Shown: positions 24,444-34,307, numbered from the stretch's first letter. The stretch is DNA of 64,000 bases from an uncultured Crocinitomix sp. (GCA_905478225.1 CAJQHR010000049.1:1-64000), one strand, 5' to 3'. Notes: a model not told the origin generated them from the letters alone. Numbers and translations are program-made.

Positions 24444-25139
24444 ATGAGTGAAAAAATTAAAGCACCAAAAGAGCCTTTATTTTCGAAGAAAAATAAGAGG
24501 TTAGTAACGGAGCCACTGGATGATAATAACCCAGTAACGTTGCAAGTATTAGGTATTTGTTCAGCATTGGCGATTACTGTTTCTATTGAGCAGGCGTTAA
24601 TCATGACGGGAGCGGTATTTTTCGTATTGGGTCTTGGAAACGTAATTATCTCTTTATTGAGAAATGCAATCCCTTCTCGCGTTCGAATTATTGTTCAACT
24701 AGTGGTAGTTGCGGCATTGGTAATTATCGTAAATGAGGTGTTAAAAGCTTATTTACCTGATCCTGCTGAGAAACTTTCAGTATTCGTTGGATTGATTATT
24801 ACGAACTGTATTATCATGGGTCGTTTTGAGGCATTTGCAATGGCAAATAAACCTTGGCCTTCGTTCTTAGATGCAGTGGGAAATACATTGGGTTACGGAA
24901 TGGTCTTAGTTATTGTATCTGTAATTAGAGAGATCTTCGGATCTGGGAAATTCTTCGGATATCCAATTCTTGGAAACAACATTGTTGATCCAGAGGCAGG
25001 ATTAGAACTAACAGGACTTTACAGCATAGGTTATATGAATAATAACTTCATCATCCTGGCGCCATTCGCACTATTTGCGGTAGCGTTAATAATATGGGTG
25101 CAACGTGCTAGAAATAAATCATTAATTGAAGAGCATTAA
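24444..25139 (+). CDS. nqrD: Na+-translocating NADH-quinone reductase subunit D
   Basis: This 231-residue, six-helix membrane protein matches the NqrD/RnfE family. It shows [24 protein letters not shown] near the N-terminus, [31 protein letters not shown], and the cysteine-containing [23 protein letters not shown]. This cysteine pairs with one in NqrE to hold an intramembrane Fe centre in characterised enzymes. The [12 protein letters not shown] motif follows. Family membership versus RnfE is settled by the surrounding nqrA, B, C, E and F genes. Confidence 0.96.
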   Translation: MSEKIKAPKEPLFSKKNKRLVTEPLDDNNPVTLQVLGICSALAITVSIEQALIMTGAVFFVLGLGNVIISLLRNAIPSRVRIIVQLVVVAALVIIVNEVLKAYLPDPAEKLSVFVGLIITNCIIMGRFEAFAMANKPWPSFLDAVGNTLGYGMVLVIVSVIREIFGSGKFFGYPILGNNIVDPEAGLELTGLYSIGYMNNNFIILAPFALFAVALIIWVQRARNKSLIEEH

Positions 25140-25150
25140 TAAGTAGAGAC

Positions 25151-25768
25151 ATGGTAGATTATATTAACATAGCCTTAAAAGGTATTTTTATTGAGAACAT
25201 GATTTTTGCCTATTTCTTAGGTATGTGTTCTTACTTGGCGGTATCAAAAACGGTCAAAACAGCAGTTGGTTTGGGTGCAGCAGTAATCTTTGTATTGGCT
25301 GTAACGGTACCTGTAAACTGGTTGTTAGAAAATTATGTATTAAAAGCGGGTGCTCTAGAATGGTTAGGTGCTGAATATGCAGATATGGATTTAAGTTTCC
25401 TTTCTTTCATCATGTTCATTGCCGTTATTGCATCAATTGTTCAATTAGTTGAAATGTTAGTGGAAAAATTTGCTCCTGCGCTTTACGGTGCTTTAGGAAT
25501 TTTCCTCCCGCTAATTGCAGTAAACTGTTCTATCCTGGGTGGCGCTTTATTCATGCAAGAAAGACAATATTCAACAATTGGTGAAGCAACAACATTTGCA
25601 GTTGGTTCAGGAATTGGATGGTTCTTGGCAATTGTAGCAATTGCTGCCATTCGTGAAAAAATAAAATACTCAAATGTACCTACTCCTTTGCGTGGTTTAG
25701 GAATTACTTTCATCATCACAGGGTTGATGGGAATTGCATTCATGAGTTTTAGTGGAATTAGTTTATAA
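25151..25768 (+). CDS. nqrE: Na+-translocating NADH-quinone reductase subunit E
   Basis: This 205-residue, six-helix membrane subunit is homologous to NqrD and inserted in the opposite topology. It has [20 protein letters not shown] with the first conserved Cys region, [23 protein letters not shown] with the second Cys motif, and [22 protein letters not shown]. These cysteines are predicted ligands of the Fe site shared with NqrD. It lies 11 bases after nqrD and 12 bases before nqrF, consistent with a single transcript. Confidence 0.96.
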   Translation: MVDYINIALKGIFIENMIFAYFLGMCSYLAVSKTVKTAVGLGAAVIFVLAVTVPVNWLLENYVLKAGALEWLGAEYADMDLSFLSFIMFIAVIASIVQLVEMLVEKFAPALYGALGIFLPLIAVNCSILGGALFMQERQYSTIGEATTFAVGSGIGWFLAIVAIAAIREKIKYSNVPTPLRGLGITFIITGLMGIAFMSFSGISL

Positions 25769-25780
25769 TAGGAAATAGAA

Positions 25781-27082
25781 ATGGGAGAAGTAATCATAAC
25801 AACAATAATTGTATTCGCAATTATTACATTGCTATTGGTGAGTTTATTGCTTTTTGTAAAAGCGAAAATCTCTCCAGCTGGAAAATTAACAATCACAATC
25901 AACGGTGATACGACACTCGAAGTTAATGGAGGTGATACTTTATTAAGTACTTTAAGTAATAACGGTATATTTTTACCTTCTGCTTGTGGTGGCGGTGGTA
26001 CCTGTGTTCAGTGTTTATGTCATGTAGATACTGGCGGAGGATCAATTCTTCCAACGGAAGAGCCTCACTTTTCGAGAAAAGAAATTGCAGATAATTTGCG
26101 ATTGGGTTGTCAAGTTAAGGTGAAAGAAAACATGGAAATCCGTGTTGAAGAAGAGGTGTTAGGAGTAAAAGAGTGGGAAGCAGTTGTTTCGTCAAACTAT
26201 AACGTTGCTACTTATATTAAAGAGTTTATTGTTGATATCCCTGAGGATATGAACTATAAGGCAGGCGGATACATACAAATTAAAGTTCCCCCTTGCGAAA
26301 TTAAATTCTCTGAAATGGATATTACAGCTCACCCAACAGATCATCCGGGTGAGCCAGATAAATTTGAAAAAGATTGGTCTGAAGGACCATACGCAATACG
26401 TAATCTTGTCATGAAGAATGACGAAGATGTTGTTCGCGCATACTCAATGGCATCTTATCCTGCTGAAGGACGTAAAATAATGTTGAACGTTCGTGTGGCA
26501 GCACCACCTTTTGACCGTAAGACCGGTACTTGGATGAATGTTAATCCAGGAGTTGTATCATCTTATATCTTTAACTTGATAGAAGGAGATCCAGCTATTA
26601 TATCTGGGCCCTATGGTGAGTTCTTTATCAACGAGTCTGATGCAGAAATGCTTTATATTGGTGGTGGAGCTGGAATGGCACCAATGCGTTCTCACTTATA
26701 CGAGTTATTTAAAACGATCAAAACTGGTCGTAAAGTATCTTATTGGTATGGTGGGCGTTCAAGAGCCGAGCTATTCTATATTCACTATTTTAGAGATTTA
26801 GAAAAGGAGTTTCCAAATTTCAAATTCTACATGGTATTATCTGATGCATTAGAATCAGATAACTGGAAAGAAATGAAAGATATGGATGATGCTGAAGGAG
26901 ACGGATTCGTAGGATTTGTTCACCAAGCTGTTATCGATCAATATTTGTCGAAACACGACGCTCCAGAGGACATTGAATTCTACTTCTGTGGACCACCAAT
27001 GATGAACCAAGCCGTTATCAAAATGTGTGACGATTGGGGTGTACCACCTGAAAGTGTAAGATTTGATGACTTTGGTGGATAA
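25781..27082 (+). CDS. nqrF: Na+-translocating NADH-quinone reductase subunit F
   Basis: NqrF is the electron entry subunit. The 433 residues comprise an N-terminal membrane helix (IITTIIVFAIITLLLVSLLLF), a 2Fe-2S ferredoxin domain with cysteine ligands at 69, 75, 78 and 110 (SACGGGGTCVQC, LRLGCQV), an FAD-binding domain (VVRAYSMASYP) and an NADH-binding domain (YIGGGAGMAPMRSHL, FYFCGPPMMNQAVIKM, ending DDFGG). Length and motifs indicate a functional protein. A strong terminator follows 24 bases after the stop. Confidence 0.97.
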   Translation: MGEVIITTIIVFAIITLLLVSLLLFVKAKISPAGKLTITINGDTTLEVNGGDTLLSTLSNNGIFLPSACGGGGTCVQCLCHVDTGGGSILPTEEPHFSRKEIADNLRLGCQVKVKENMEIRVEEEVLGVKEWEAVVSSNYNVATYIKEFIVDIPEDMNYKAGGYIQIKVPPCEIKFSEMDITAHPTDHPGEPDKFEKDWSEGPYAIRNLVMKNDEDVVRAYSMASYPAEGRKIMLNVRVAAPPFDRKTGTWMNVNPGVVSSYIFNLIEGDPAIISGPYGEFFINESDAEMLYIGGGAGMAPMRSHLYELFKTIKTGRKVSYWYGGRSRAELFYIHYFRDLEKEFPNFKFYMVLSDALESDNWKEMKDMDDAEGDGFVGFVHQAVIDQYLSKHDAPEDIEFYFCGPPMMNQAVIKMCDDWGVPPESVRFDDFGG

Positions 27083-27106
27083 AACGCAAAGTTTATACTA
27101 CTTAGA

Positions 27107-27143
27107 ATCCCGCATCAGCTTATCTGATGCGGGATTTTTTTTT
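27107..27143 (+). terminator. rho-independent terminator of the nqr operon
   Basis: ATCCCGCATCAG (27107-27118) and CTGATGCGGGAT (27124-27135) form a perfect 12-bp stem with a 5-base loop, followed by nine T residues (27135-27143). Confidence 0.92.
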
Positions 27144-27296
27144 CAGAACTCTTTGATCGAAGCCATTGATTGGCAAAACAAAAATTGAGAATGAACATCA
27201 ATACGACTAGAAATAGAATTGACATGACACGCTTTTAGTTCTCAAATCTATTGAAGTTCATATTATCCGTATCTTTAACTCAAACGGATTTGCATT

Positions 27297-27832
27297 ATGA
27301 AACACCCATTACAATTATCTGTATCAATTCTCTTTCTAGCCGCATGTGGAGCTGATAAAACATCAGACACTGAAACTCCATTAATCTCTGAGGAAATTCC
27401 AATCGAAATTCTGGACGAATTAATGGACTCGGCGACCGTTGAACTTATTGACTGGGATCAAAATTATGATGTCTATCAAGGGAATTATTTCTCTATTGAA
27501 TATCCATCCAATTTTACAGCTTCACCATTAGGTCCGAAGGAATCGATAGATAATTATGAATTTATTGATACAGATGAAGCCACGTTCACTTCACCCAACG
27601 CAGAGGTTGAATTCTTTGTCTACTCTCCACTCTGGGGAGGAGAACCAGCATCATATTTGGAGGAGTTGGTGAAAGTGGCATAGGTTCTTATCGTGGCGAA
27701 AGCGGATTTAAGACTTTTTCTCATTATAAGAGCATTATTGATAAACCAACTTGGTTTGAATTAAACGTGAAATTCTCACCCCGATCAGCAAAAAAACTGA
27801 AGTGGATTAAATTCTTGATGGGACAGAAATAA
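27297..27832 (+). pseudogene. frameshifted lipoprotein of unknown function
   Basis: The first frame encodes a lipoprotein start, PLQLSVSILFLAACGAD (lipobox LAAC). An acidic linker and a domain beginning YQGNYFSIEYPSNF and ending [15 protein letters not shown] follow, before a TAG at 27681-27683. From about 27680 another frame continues [18 protein letters not shown] and [17 protein letters not shown] to a TAA at 27830-27832. The change of frame near 27650-27684, possibly with some lost sequence, splits the gene. The SIEYPSNF element is typical of secreted photosystem-II-PsbP-like or DUF-type domains, but no firm family is given. A TTG/TATCTTTA pair at about 27250-27275 could be its promoter. 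Confidence 0.6.
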
Positions 27833-27869
27833 CTTTTGTTGATTAAAAAATTTATGCTAATATTGATAC

Positions 27870-28426
27870 TTGAATCCCATTTCAAGAAGAAACATAAATT
27901 CCAACCCTGTGCAGAAAACACCCGACACAATAGAAACAGCTCGACTCATTCTGCGTCCTTTTACGCTGGATGACATTGCTCCTTCTTATGAAATGAATTT
28001 AGATGCTCGCATTAGCAAATACACGGGTGATGGAGGTATAGTGAGCCTGGAAGAAACTGAACGCCGAATCAAAGGAGATGTACTTGGAGATTATGCCAAA
28101 TACGGTTACGGACGTTGGGCGGTAGAATTAAAATGTGAAAAAAAATTCATTGGTTTTGCTGGACTCAAATATTTAGACGACCTTGACGAGGTTGATTTAG
28201 GATACCGTTTACTCCATGACTACGGGGCAAAGGCATTGCTACAGAAGCAGCATTTGCCTGTTTAGATTATGGTTTCAATCAATTGAAGTTAAACCGAATT
28301 ATTGCTTCGATTTTGCCCGATAATATAGGATCTATGCGAGTATTAGAAAAAATCGGATTTCAATACGAAAAGGAGTTCATGGAGGACTGTGATTTGGTCA
28401 AACAATATTTTATCGAGAAGCCATAA
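27870..28426 (+). pseudogene. frameshifted RimJ/RimL-type GNAT acetyltransferase
   Basis: The first frame (TTG at 27870 or GTG at 27909) reads IETARLILRPFTLDDIAPSYEM, then VELKCEKKFIGFAGLKYLDD and GYRLLHDYG. It then drifts into nonsense and stops at 28265. From 28226 another frame supplies the expected acetyl-CoA loop and C-terminus: GKGIATEAAFACLDYGF, LNRIIASILPDNIGSMRVLEKIGF and a final TAA at 28424-28426. One missing base at about 28223-28227 (TACGGGG) explains the break. The joined protein would be a normal RimJ/RimL-like N-acetyltransferase of about 175 residues. Confidence 0.8.
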
Positions 28427-28438
28427 AACCATATTTGC

Positions 28439-30157
28439 TTATCGGGCAGCAACTTTTGTTGAAGTGTCATCCGACCAAGGTTTCATATACGTTTCCATTT
28501 TATAAAGTGAATGATCAGAGTCATAATGTTTCCAAACGCCTATTCGTTCTTTATTTTCATTGTACTGACCAAGGCTCATTACAACTTTATACGTTTCCTT
28601 TTCAGCATTTGATAGCCCATAATTAGGAGGATTCCACCAGTCACGCTGAGGAATGAAGTTCGCGTAATATGGAAAATGTCTTACCTCATGATATGTTAAT
28701 TCAACATGTGTATATAAATCATTCCCAAATCCGTAAAATCTATCTGCATAATTATCCGAATAAACGACTTTTACCGAATCATAACCTTGTTTTAAATCAA
28801 GATCTTCAGCCTCATACACAATAGCGTAAAGGTCTTGCCAATAATGCTCAAAATCTTTTATGAACTGCTCTCTTACTTCTAATTTATTCGTGTCTCTTTT
28901 GTAGTTTGCGGAATATTCACGATAATACAACCAATCCCCTTCTTTTTTATACTCAACCAGCGGCGGCGTATTATACAAACCAGAACCTGTATTCGGATCA
29001 ATAAAACGCTCCTCGTCACCATAGCTATTACTGGTGGAAATATCTCTAGAAGTAATCGCAAACGTATTTAATGCAGCCAATTCAATATTCTGAAACCACA
29101 GCAAGCCTCCAGGATTATGTACAATTTCATTTCCAGCCGCTAATAAGGCACCTTCTAACGTGTACACTTCGGTGTAGACACTTGTCGAGTCCAGCAATTT
29201 GCGCACAAATCGGATTGAGCGGTGTAAATCATAATTCGTTTTTGTAACAGCCACTCCATCCTTGAATAAAATTTCCTCAATTAGCTCCCCTTGTTTGCTA
29301 AAACGTTTACGAATACCATTCAACTTATCATTTCGCCAATTCTCCGTACGACACAACCGATCAGTTCCTTGGTAATACTCGCGCCATTGCCCCGTACGTT
29401 TCCCATTTGAAAAATAGCCAATAATCCAAGGCAAGTTCGAAGAATATCGTTGTTCCCAACGTCCGTTTAAAATTCCATCTTCCCCCTCCCCTTTACACCA
29501 AATATTTACCGTTTCATCACCACCCAAAGATCGTCTCCCACTTCCCTCTTCAAAAAACGCTTCAACAACTTCAGGTTTTTGCGGAATTTCATATTTATTG
29601 GGTGCATAAAAAGCATTCGGCATATAAAAATCATACGCCCCTTGAATCAACTTCAATTCCTCCACCGTGAATCCAGACAAGACTTGTAAATGAGGAATGG
29701 CTTTATGCTGAATGTCCTTCACCCAGTTATAGTTTTCTTCCGCCGCAATTTCGAGCGCAATAGGTTCTAAACCCGTTTGCTCCAATAAATACCCAAGAGC
29801 ACAATGCGTATTATCTTCGTCAATAAAAATAGGCGTTCTTTCTTCCCTAAAGTAGTTCAAAGGGAACTTCCCTGCTAAGCGGTACTCTTCCAATATTTCA
29901 ATTAAATAACGGCGTGTTTTCTGTTGTTCGACGGTAAATTCACCTGTTGGATTGGCACGAAGAATCGGCAATACATGCGTTAAATGCGTTTGTACATGCA
30001 ACTGATCCGATTTGAAATCAACCGCGTTTCCATCAGGAACGCGGTTTCCATATTTATTCCAATTATAATTGAATTCGCACAACTGTTCATACAATGTTTT
30101 GGCCGATACTGTTTGAATAATGAGGAGACTAATAAACGTAAAAAGAATTTTAATCAT
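28439..30157 (-). CDS. large secreted protein with MORN/YwqK-like repeats
   Basis: I start at the Met of MIKILFTFISLLIIQTVSA, a clean signal peptide; the frame extends 31 codons further upstream but that stretch looks non-coding. The N-terminal half (about 20-180) is helical with a His/Cys pair in NTHCALGYLLEQTGLEP. Residues about 245-320 carry MORN-like units typical of YwqK-family proteins (GYFSNGKRTGQWREYYQG, LNGIRKRFSKQGELIEEILF). The C-terminal 250 residues are unrecognised. The protein is probably periplasmic or surface-exposed. It converges on the broken GNAT gene. Confidence 0.7.
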   Translation of the reverse strand: MIKILFTFISLLIIQTVSAKTLYEQLCEFNYNWNKYGNRVPDGNAVDFKSDQLHVQTHLTHVLPILRANPTGEFTVEQQKTRRYLIEILEEYRLAGKFPLNYFREERTPIFIDEDNTHCALGYLLEQTGLEPIALEIAAEENYNWVKDIQHKAIPHLQVLSGFTVEELKLIQGAYDFYMPNAFYAPNKYEIPQKPEVVEAFFEEGSGRRSLGGDETVNIWCKGEGEDGILNGRWEQRYSSNLPWIIGYFSNGKRTGQWREYYQGTDRLCRTENWRNDKLNGIRKRFSKQGELIEEILFKDGVAVTKTNYDLHRSIRFVRKLLDSTSVYTEVYTLEGALLAAGNEIVHNPGGLLWFQNIELAALNTFAITSRDISTSNSYGDEERFIDPNTGSGLYNTPPLVEYKKEGDWLYYREYSANYKRDTNKLEVREQFIKDFEHYWQDLYAIVYEAEDLDLKQGYDSVKVVYSDNYADRFYGFGNDLYTHVELTYHEVRHFPYYANFIPQRDWWNPPNYGLSNAEKETYKVVMSLGQYNENKERIGVWKHYDSDHSLYKMETYMKPWSDDTSTKVAAR

Positions 30158-30300
30158 GACGTTGAGTTTTGATTTGAATCCAAATATCCAGAGAAAATGG
30201 GCGAGAAAAAAGGGCCGATTAGGGAACGCGGCGTTTGGGTGAGTAATCACCGATTAGAAGAAAGATTAGAGAATAGATTGTAAAAGCTAATTCACTTTTT

Positions 30301-30450
30301 TTAATAATATTCTAACCGATCGATATCTTCAATTGAAAATTTTTCAAGATTCGCTTCTTCATTTGCCGCATTAGATCCTTTACAAGATTAGAAACAAACC
30401 ACAGCTGATAGGAGAATAAGAATGATGCCTTTTACAAATTTGAATTGCAT
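30301..30450 (-). pseudogene. micro-lipoprotein with in-frame stop before the lipobox cysteine
   Basis: ATG at 30448-30450, two bases after the stop of the 114-residue gene, reads MQFKFVKGIILILLSAVVCF, then TAA (30388-30390). In the same frame it continues SCKGSNAANEEANLEKFSIED, ending RLEYY at a TAA (30301-30303). The hydrophobic core followed by SCKGS is a standard lipoprotein signal with a nonsense codon two residues before the lipidated Cys. The intact product would have about 49 residues. It resembles the broken micro-lipoprotein at 12353-12503 in size and lesion position. Confidence 0.6.
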
Positions 30451-30452
30451 GC

Positions 30453-30797
30453 TCAATTGGAATCATTATAAACGTGAACCCATTCACCATATTTCAACCT
30501 TGAAATAATCAATCCCTTTCTCAATCGGTCTTCAATGCTATTTTCATTGATTAAATCATCTTCAACATTTTTAGAGAAAATGACTATTTCGATCCCAAAA
30601 CCATCCTGAAGTTCAAACGCATTATAATCAATTTTAAACGAAAGTTGTTTTACCCGAATCGGTTCACAAAGACCATACATTAAATGATCCTCCAGGGTTT
30701 CTTCATAAACAGCCTCTCCTTGAAAATCAACGATTGTCTTCTTTGGAACTTCAATCCTAAAAACTGTACAACCGTCTTTATTTTTCATTTCATCCAA
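30453..30797 (-). CDS. hypothetical protein
   Basis: This is a 114-residue soluble protein without signal peptide or membrane segment. Predicted strand-rich segments include CTVFRIEVPKKTIVDFQG and QLSFKIDYNAFELQDGFGIEIVIF, followed by a helix around NSIEDRLRKGLIISRLKYG. I do not recognise a family. It is followed directly by the broken micro-lipoprotein gene, with TGA and ATG only two bases apart. Confidence 0.55.
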   Translation of the reverse strand: MDEMKNKDGCTVFRIEVPKKTIVDFQGEAVYEETLEDHLMYGLCEPIRVKQLSFKIDYNAFELQDGFGIEIVIFSKNVEDDLINENSIEDRLRKGLIISRLKYGEWVHVYNDSN

Positions 30798-30850
30798 GTT
30801 ACGCGTATATAATCCTCAAGTTTATTCCCATTAAAAAAAACAAAAGTCAA

Positions 30851-32113
30851 CTACCCTGCCGTAACAACACTCAAATCGTCTTTCTGTAAATATTTAACCG
30901 CCAAGTCTTGCAGTTCCGCAGCGGTGGTTTCATGAATGGCATGGATAAAATCAGTGTAATAGGTATGCGGTAATTTATTGAAGTGGATGTTTTTAAAATT
31001 CTCCATCATGGCAATTGGTCCGTTGGCATGGCGAAGGAATTCTCCTAATAGGTAGTTTTTTACTTTTAGGAGCTCTTCATCTGAAACGAGCTCGGTTTGA
31101 AGGCGCTCTATTTCTTTGAATATTTCTTGGATAGTTTGCTCGCGTACTTCTATTCCAACTTCTGTGCTAATGACGAAATATGCTGCGTCTTCCATTACAG
31201 AAATGTCCGATCCAATGCCGTAAGTATAACCTTTATCCTCACGGATGTTTGCCATTAAACGACTGCCAAAATAACCTCCTAATATGGTATTTAGTACTTG
31301 GAACTTAAAATAATCGGGATGTGTTTTCCGGAACATTAAACGCCCCACTCTAACAGCGGATTGAACGGCATCTGACACGACTATATTAGCTATTCTTCCT
31401 TTTTCTTGTAATGGTTCACCAGACGCATATGCCAATGGCTGTGGATTGAATGTTTCTGTCCAAATTTTCAATTGCTGAATAAAGGCTTCGTCAACATTTC
31501 CTACTAAAAACAATACGGGTTTCCCTTCTTGATAAGCGGATTGATAATAGGCCTTTAAGTCGTTTATCTGAACATTTTCAAAGTCGGTTTCGGTTGCAGA
31601 ACTTCCGTAAACTGAGGCTTCACCAAAAATGGCTTTTATGAAACGTCTTTGACAGATATTTTTTACTTTTTTCGACTCTATTTTAAAAGACATAGTAGCC
31701 ACACTTCGCTCTTTTTCAAATTGATTTTCTGGGAAAGTAACCGAGCCAAAAGCTTCGGTAAATATTTCAAATACATTTCCAATATTTTCCCGCAATCCAT
31801 AAATTACGAATCCTGCATGATCACGATCGAGTTCGTGTTGCAAATAGCCCCCATAGAAATCAATTCTCTCAGCTATTTCTGGACCCGATTGGTTTTCATT
31901 CCCAGAAAGTATTAATTTATTGGTAAAATTAGCGACCAATTTTTTAGATTGATATTTTGACCCTGAGCACCACTCGATATCCAACTTGACAGAATCGTCT
32001 TTTACGTCTTTCAGCCAATAAAGTGTGATTCCATTCGCCAACTTAACTTCCTCAGGAAATTGAATTGCTAAACTCTCGGGTTGCGTATATTCTGGGGCAG
32101 CTACTCTGTTCAT
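30851..32113 (-). CDS. M16-family peptidase homologue lacking the zinc motif
   Basis: This 420-residue protein has the two-lobed M16 architecture (LANGITLYWLKDV at the start; DKGYTYGIGSDISVM and VKNYLLGEFLRHANGP in the second half). The HxxEH motif is absent: the corresponding helix reads NFTNKLILSGNENQSGPE. Such proteins pair with a catalytic M16 partner to form a clamshell protease. The partner is the gene directly upstream, overlapping by 4 bases (32110-32113). The pair probably degrades peptides, in the periplasm or cytoplasm; no signal peptide is visible in either protein. Confidence 0.88.
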   Translation of the reverse strand: MNRVAAPEYTQPESLAIQFPEEVKLANGITLYWLKDVKDDSVKLDIEWCSGSKYQSKKLVANFTNKLILSGNENQSGPEIAERIDFYGGYLQHELDRDHAGFVIYGLRENIGNVFEIFTEAFGSVTFPENQFEKERSVATMSFKIESKKVKNICQRRFIKAIFGEASVYGSSATETDFENVQINDLKAYYQSAYQEGKPVLFLVGNVDEAFIQQLKIWTETFNPQPLAYASGEPLQEKGRIANIVVSDAVQSAVRVGRLMFRKTHPDYFKFQVLNTILGGYFGSRLMANIREDKGYTYGIGSDISVMEDAAYFVISTEVGIEVREQTIQEIFKEIERLQTELVSDEELLKVKNYLLGEFLRHANGPIAMMENFKNIHFNKLPHTYYTDFIHAIHETTAAELQDLAVKYLQKDDLSVVTAG

Positions 32114-33348
32114 TTTTTTATTTTTACTTTAAGAACGGATTGCTTGTTAGGAGCAAAAATTCTTTGAGAGAAATCGCGAATATCTTCCGCAGTAATTTCA
32201 TCATAATGAGTAAGGACATTATTGATATCATGTAATAATCCCATATTTTCAAAAAAAGCAATGTTCATCACACGATTCAATAAATTTTGTTCTGAAAACA
32301 CCTTACTGGTTTTATGTTTGTTCTTCACTTTTGTCAATTCGTTTGGATCCATCATTTCTGATTTAATTTGATCCAACTCTTCCCAAATAAAAGCTTCAGC
32401 TTCTTCGAACGTGGTTTCTTTGTTCAAATGACCCGAAATCACAAATAATCCTGCTTCCAAAGATCCTGTGATGTACGCCGAAATGCTCGTAAATTTCTTT
32501 TCTTCAACAATTAGACGGTTATATAGACGAGACGATTTACTTCCCGCAATAATGTCGGAACATAAATCTCCAATATAATGTTCGTCACTCGTGCGGTCAC
32601 CCATTCTAAACGCCATGTATAACGCATCTGAAGGCACATCTCGTTCAATAATTAATTCGCGTGCTTCTGATTGTTCTGGTTCGGAGGGAATATTTCTTAC
32701 ATATTTTTCGCGAGCGGGAATTGGACCGAACCATTTCTCTGTTAACGTTTTCACATCATTCAACTCCACATTACCACCCACTACTAAAATCGCGTTTTGA
32801 GGAGAATAATGTTTAAAAAAGAAGCCCTTCACATCCTCCATTGTCGCTTTTTCAATATGCTCAATTTCCTTTCCAATAGTCGCCCATTTATACGGATGAT
32901 TTTTATAGATTAAGGGACGAAAATTCAACCAAACATCTCCATAAGGTTGATTTAAATAACGTTGTTTAAACTCCTCAATCACAACCCCACGTTGAACTTC
33001 TAAACTTTTCGGAGTAAAAGCCAACTCTAACATGCGATCACTTTCTAACCAAAAGGCAGTTTCAATATTTTGAGCGGGAACAGTATCATAATAGTTGGTG
33101 ATATCGTTGCTTGTAAAAGCATTACACTCCCCTCCTGCCATTTGCAAAGGCGTATCGAAATTTGGAATGTTTTTAGATCCCCCAAACATCAAATGTTCAA
33201 ATAAGTGAGCGAATCCAGTGCGCTGCTCATCCTCATCCCTTGCGCCGACATCATACAATACATTGACAACTGCCAAGGGAGTTGTTTTGTCTTGATGAAA
33301 GATCACTTTTAAGCCATTTTCAAGCTTAAACTCTTCGTAATTAATCAT
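32110..33348 (-). CDS. M16-family zinc peptidase (catalytic subunit)
   Basis: This 412-residue protein starts EFKLENGLKVIFHQDKTTP. It shows the inverted zinc motif HLFEH at 48-52 (H48, E51, H52), with the distal Glu in LEVQRGVVIEEFKQRYLNQP. The second half carries DVPSDALYMAFRMGDRTS and GSKSSRLYNRLIVEEKKF. It is the active member of an M16 pair with the downstream non-catalytic homologue. The stop of the upstream nitronate monooxygenase-like gene shares its final base with this start (TAATG type overlap at 33348). Confidence 0.92.
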   Translation of the reverse strand: MINYEEFKLENGLKVIFHQDKTTPLAVVNVLYDVGARDEDEQRTGFAHLFEHLMFGGSKNIPNFDTPLQMAGGECNAFTSNDITNYYDTVPAQNIETAFWLESDRMLELAFTPKSLEVQRGVVIEEFKQRYLNQPYGDVWLNFRPLIYKNHPYKWATIGKEIEHIEKATMEDVKGFFFKHYSPQNAILVVGGNVELNDVKTLTEKWFGPIPAREKYVRNIPSEPEQSEARELIIERDVPSDALYMAFRMGDRTSDEHYIGDLCSDIIAGSKSSRLYNRLIVEEKKFTSISAYITGSLEAGLFVISGHLNKETTFEEAEAFIWEELDQIKSEMMDPNELTKVKNKHKTSKVFSEQNLLNRVMNIAFFENMGLLHDINNVLTHYDEITAEDIRDFSQRIFAPNKQSVLKVKIKK

Positions 33349-34307
33349 TAAAATTGATGTTTATTCGCGTTGAATTCACTTAAAGCTTCGCGGTATTCTT
33401 TTATAATTTCGTCCACAATTAAAGCAGCCGGTTTTATTTCATTTATAATGCTTGCAACTTGCCCGATTTCAAGCTCCCCCTCTTCCATATCTCCTTCGAA
33501 CATTCCTTTTTTAGCGCGGCCAAGACCGAGCAGTGTTTTCAAATCCTCTTGACTTGCATCCGTTGCATAGGCCTCCAGAATCTTTTCATAAAAAGGACTT
33601 TTAATCAGACGTACTGGCGTTAATTCTTTTAAGGTCAGTTGGGTTCCTCCATCCTTTGTTTCAACCACTTTGTCTTTAAAATTTTGATGAGCAGATGATT
33701 CGTTCGAGGCCACAAATCGACTTCCTATTTGCACCGCATCCGCTCCCAAAACCATTGCAGCAAGCATACCTCTTCCTGTTGCTATTCCGCCTGCAGCAAT
33801 AACTGGAATATCTAATTCTTGGGTCACAGTTGGCACCAAGGTAAAAGTCGTAGTTTCATCCGCCCCGTTATGTCCTCCTGCCTCAAATCCTTCTACCACA
33901 ACAGCATCTACCCCAGCAGATTGAGATTTTAAAGCAAATTTCAAACTTGACACCACATGCACCACAGTAATTCCATTTTCTTTCAGTAAAGCAGTCCATG
34001 TTTTAGGATTACCGGCAGATGTAAATACAATCGGCACTTTATGTTTTATAATCGTTTGAATATGTTCATCAATGGCGGGATAAAGCATGGGTAAGTTCAC
34101 AGCGAAAGGTTGGTCGGTTGTTGCTTTACATTTTTGGATATGTTCATCTAAAACTTCTGGATACATTGATCCAGATCCGATAATCCCTAAGCCACCAGAA
34201 TTACTTACTGCTGCTGCTAATTCCCAACCAGAACACCAAATCATTCCTGCTTGAATTAAAGGGTATTTTACACCAAATAATTCAGTAATTCTATTCTTCG
34301 ACATCAT
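33348..34307 (-). CDS. nitronate monooxygenase / 2-nitropropane dioxygenase-like flavoenzyme
   Basis: This 319-residue FMN-dependent TIM-barrel enzyme shows the family signatures YPLIQAGMIWCSGWELAAAVSNSGGLG at the N-terminus, VVEGFEAGGHNG (which includes the catalytic His region) and VIAAGGIATGRGMLAAMVLGADAVQIGSRF for phosphate binding. Related proteins oxidise alkyl nitronates; FabK enoyl-ACP reductases share the fold, so the exact reaction is not certain. It is the first gene of the operon with the M16 pair. The plus-strand barrel gene starts 138 bases away on the opposite strand. Confidence 0.88.
   Translation of the reverse strand: MMSKNRITELFGVKYPLIQAGMIWCSGWELAAAVSNSGGLGIIGSGSMYPEVLDEHIQKCKATTDQPFAVNLPMLYPAIDEHIQTIIKHKVPIVFTSAGNPKTWTALLKENGITVVHVVSSLKFALKSQSAGVDAVVVEGFEAGGHNGADETTTFTLVPTVTQELDIPVIAAGGIATGRGMLAAMVLGADAVQIGSRFVASNESSAHQNFKDKVVETKDGGTQLTLKELTPVRLIKSPFYEKILEAYATDASQEDLKTLLGLGRAKKGMFEGDMEEGELEIGQVASIINEIKPAALIVDEIIKEYREALSEFNANKHQF

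Noticed and set aside
25483-25902. 139-codon minus-strand frame opposite nqrE and nqrF
   Set aside because: It overlaps two clearly real genes, has low-complexity Ile/Met content and no start context; treated as an antisense shadow.
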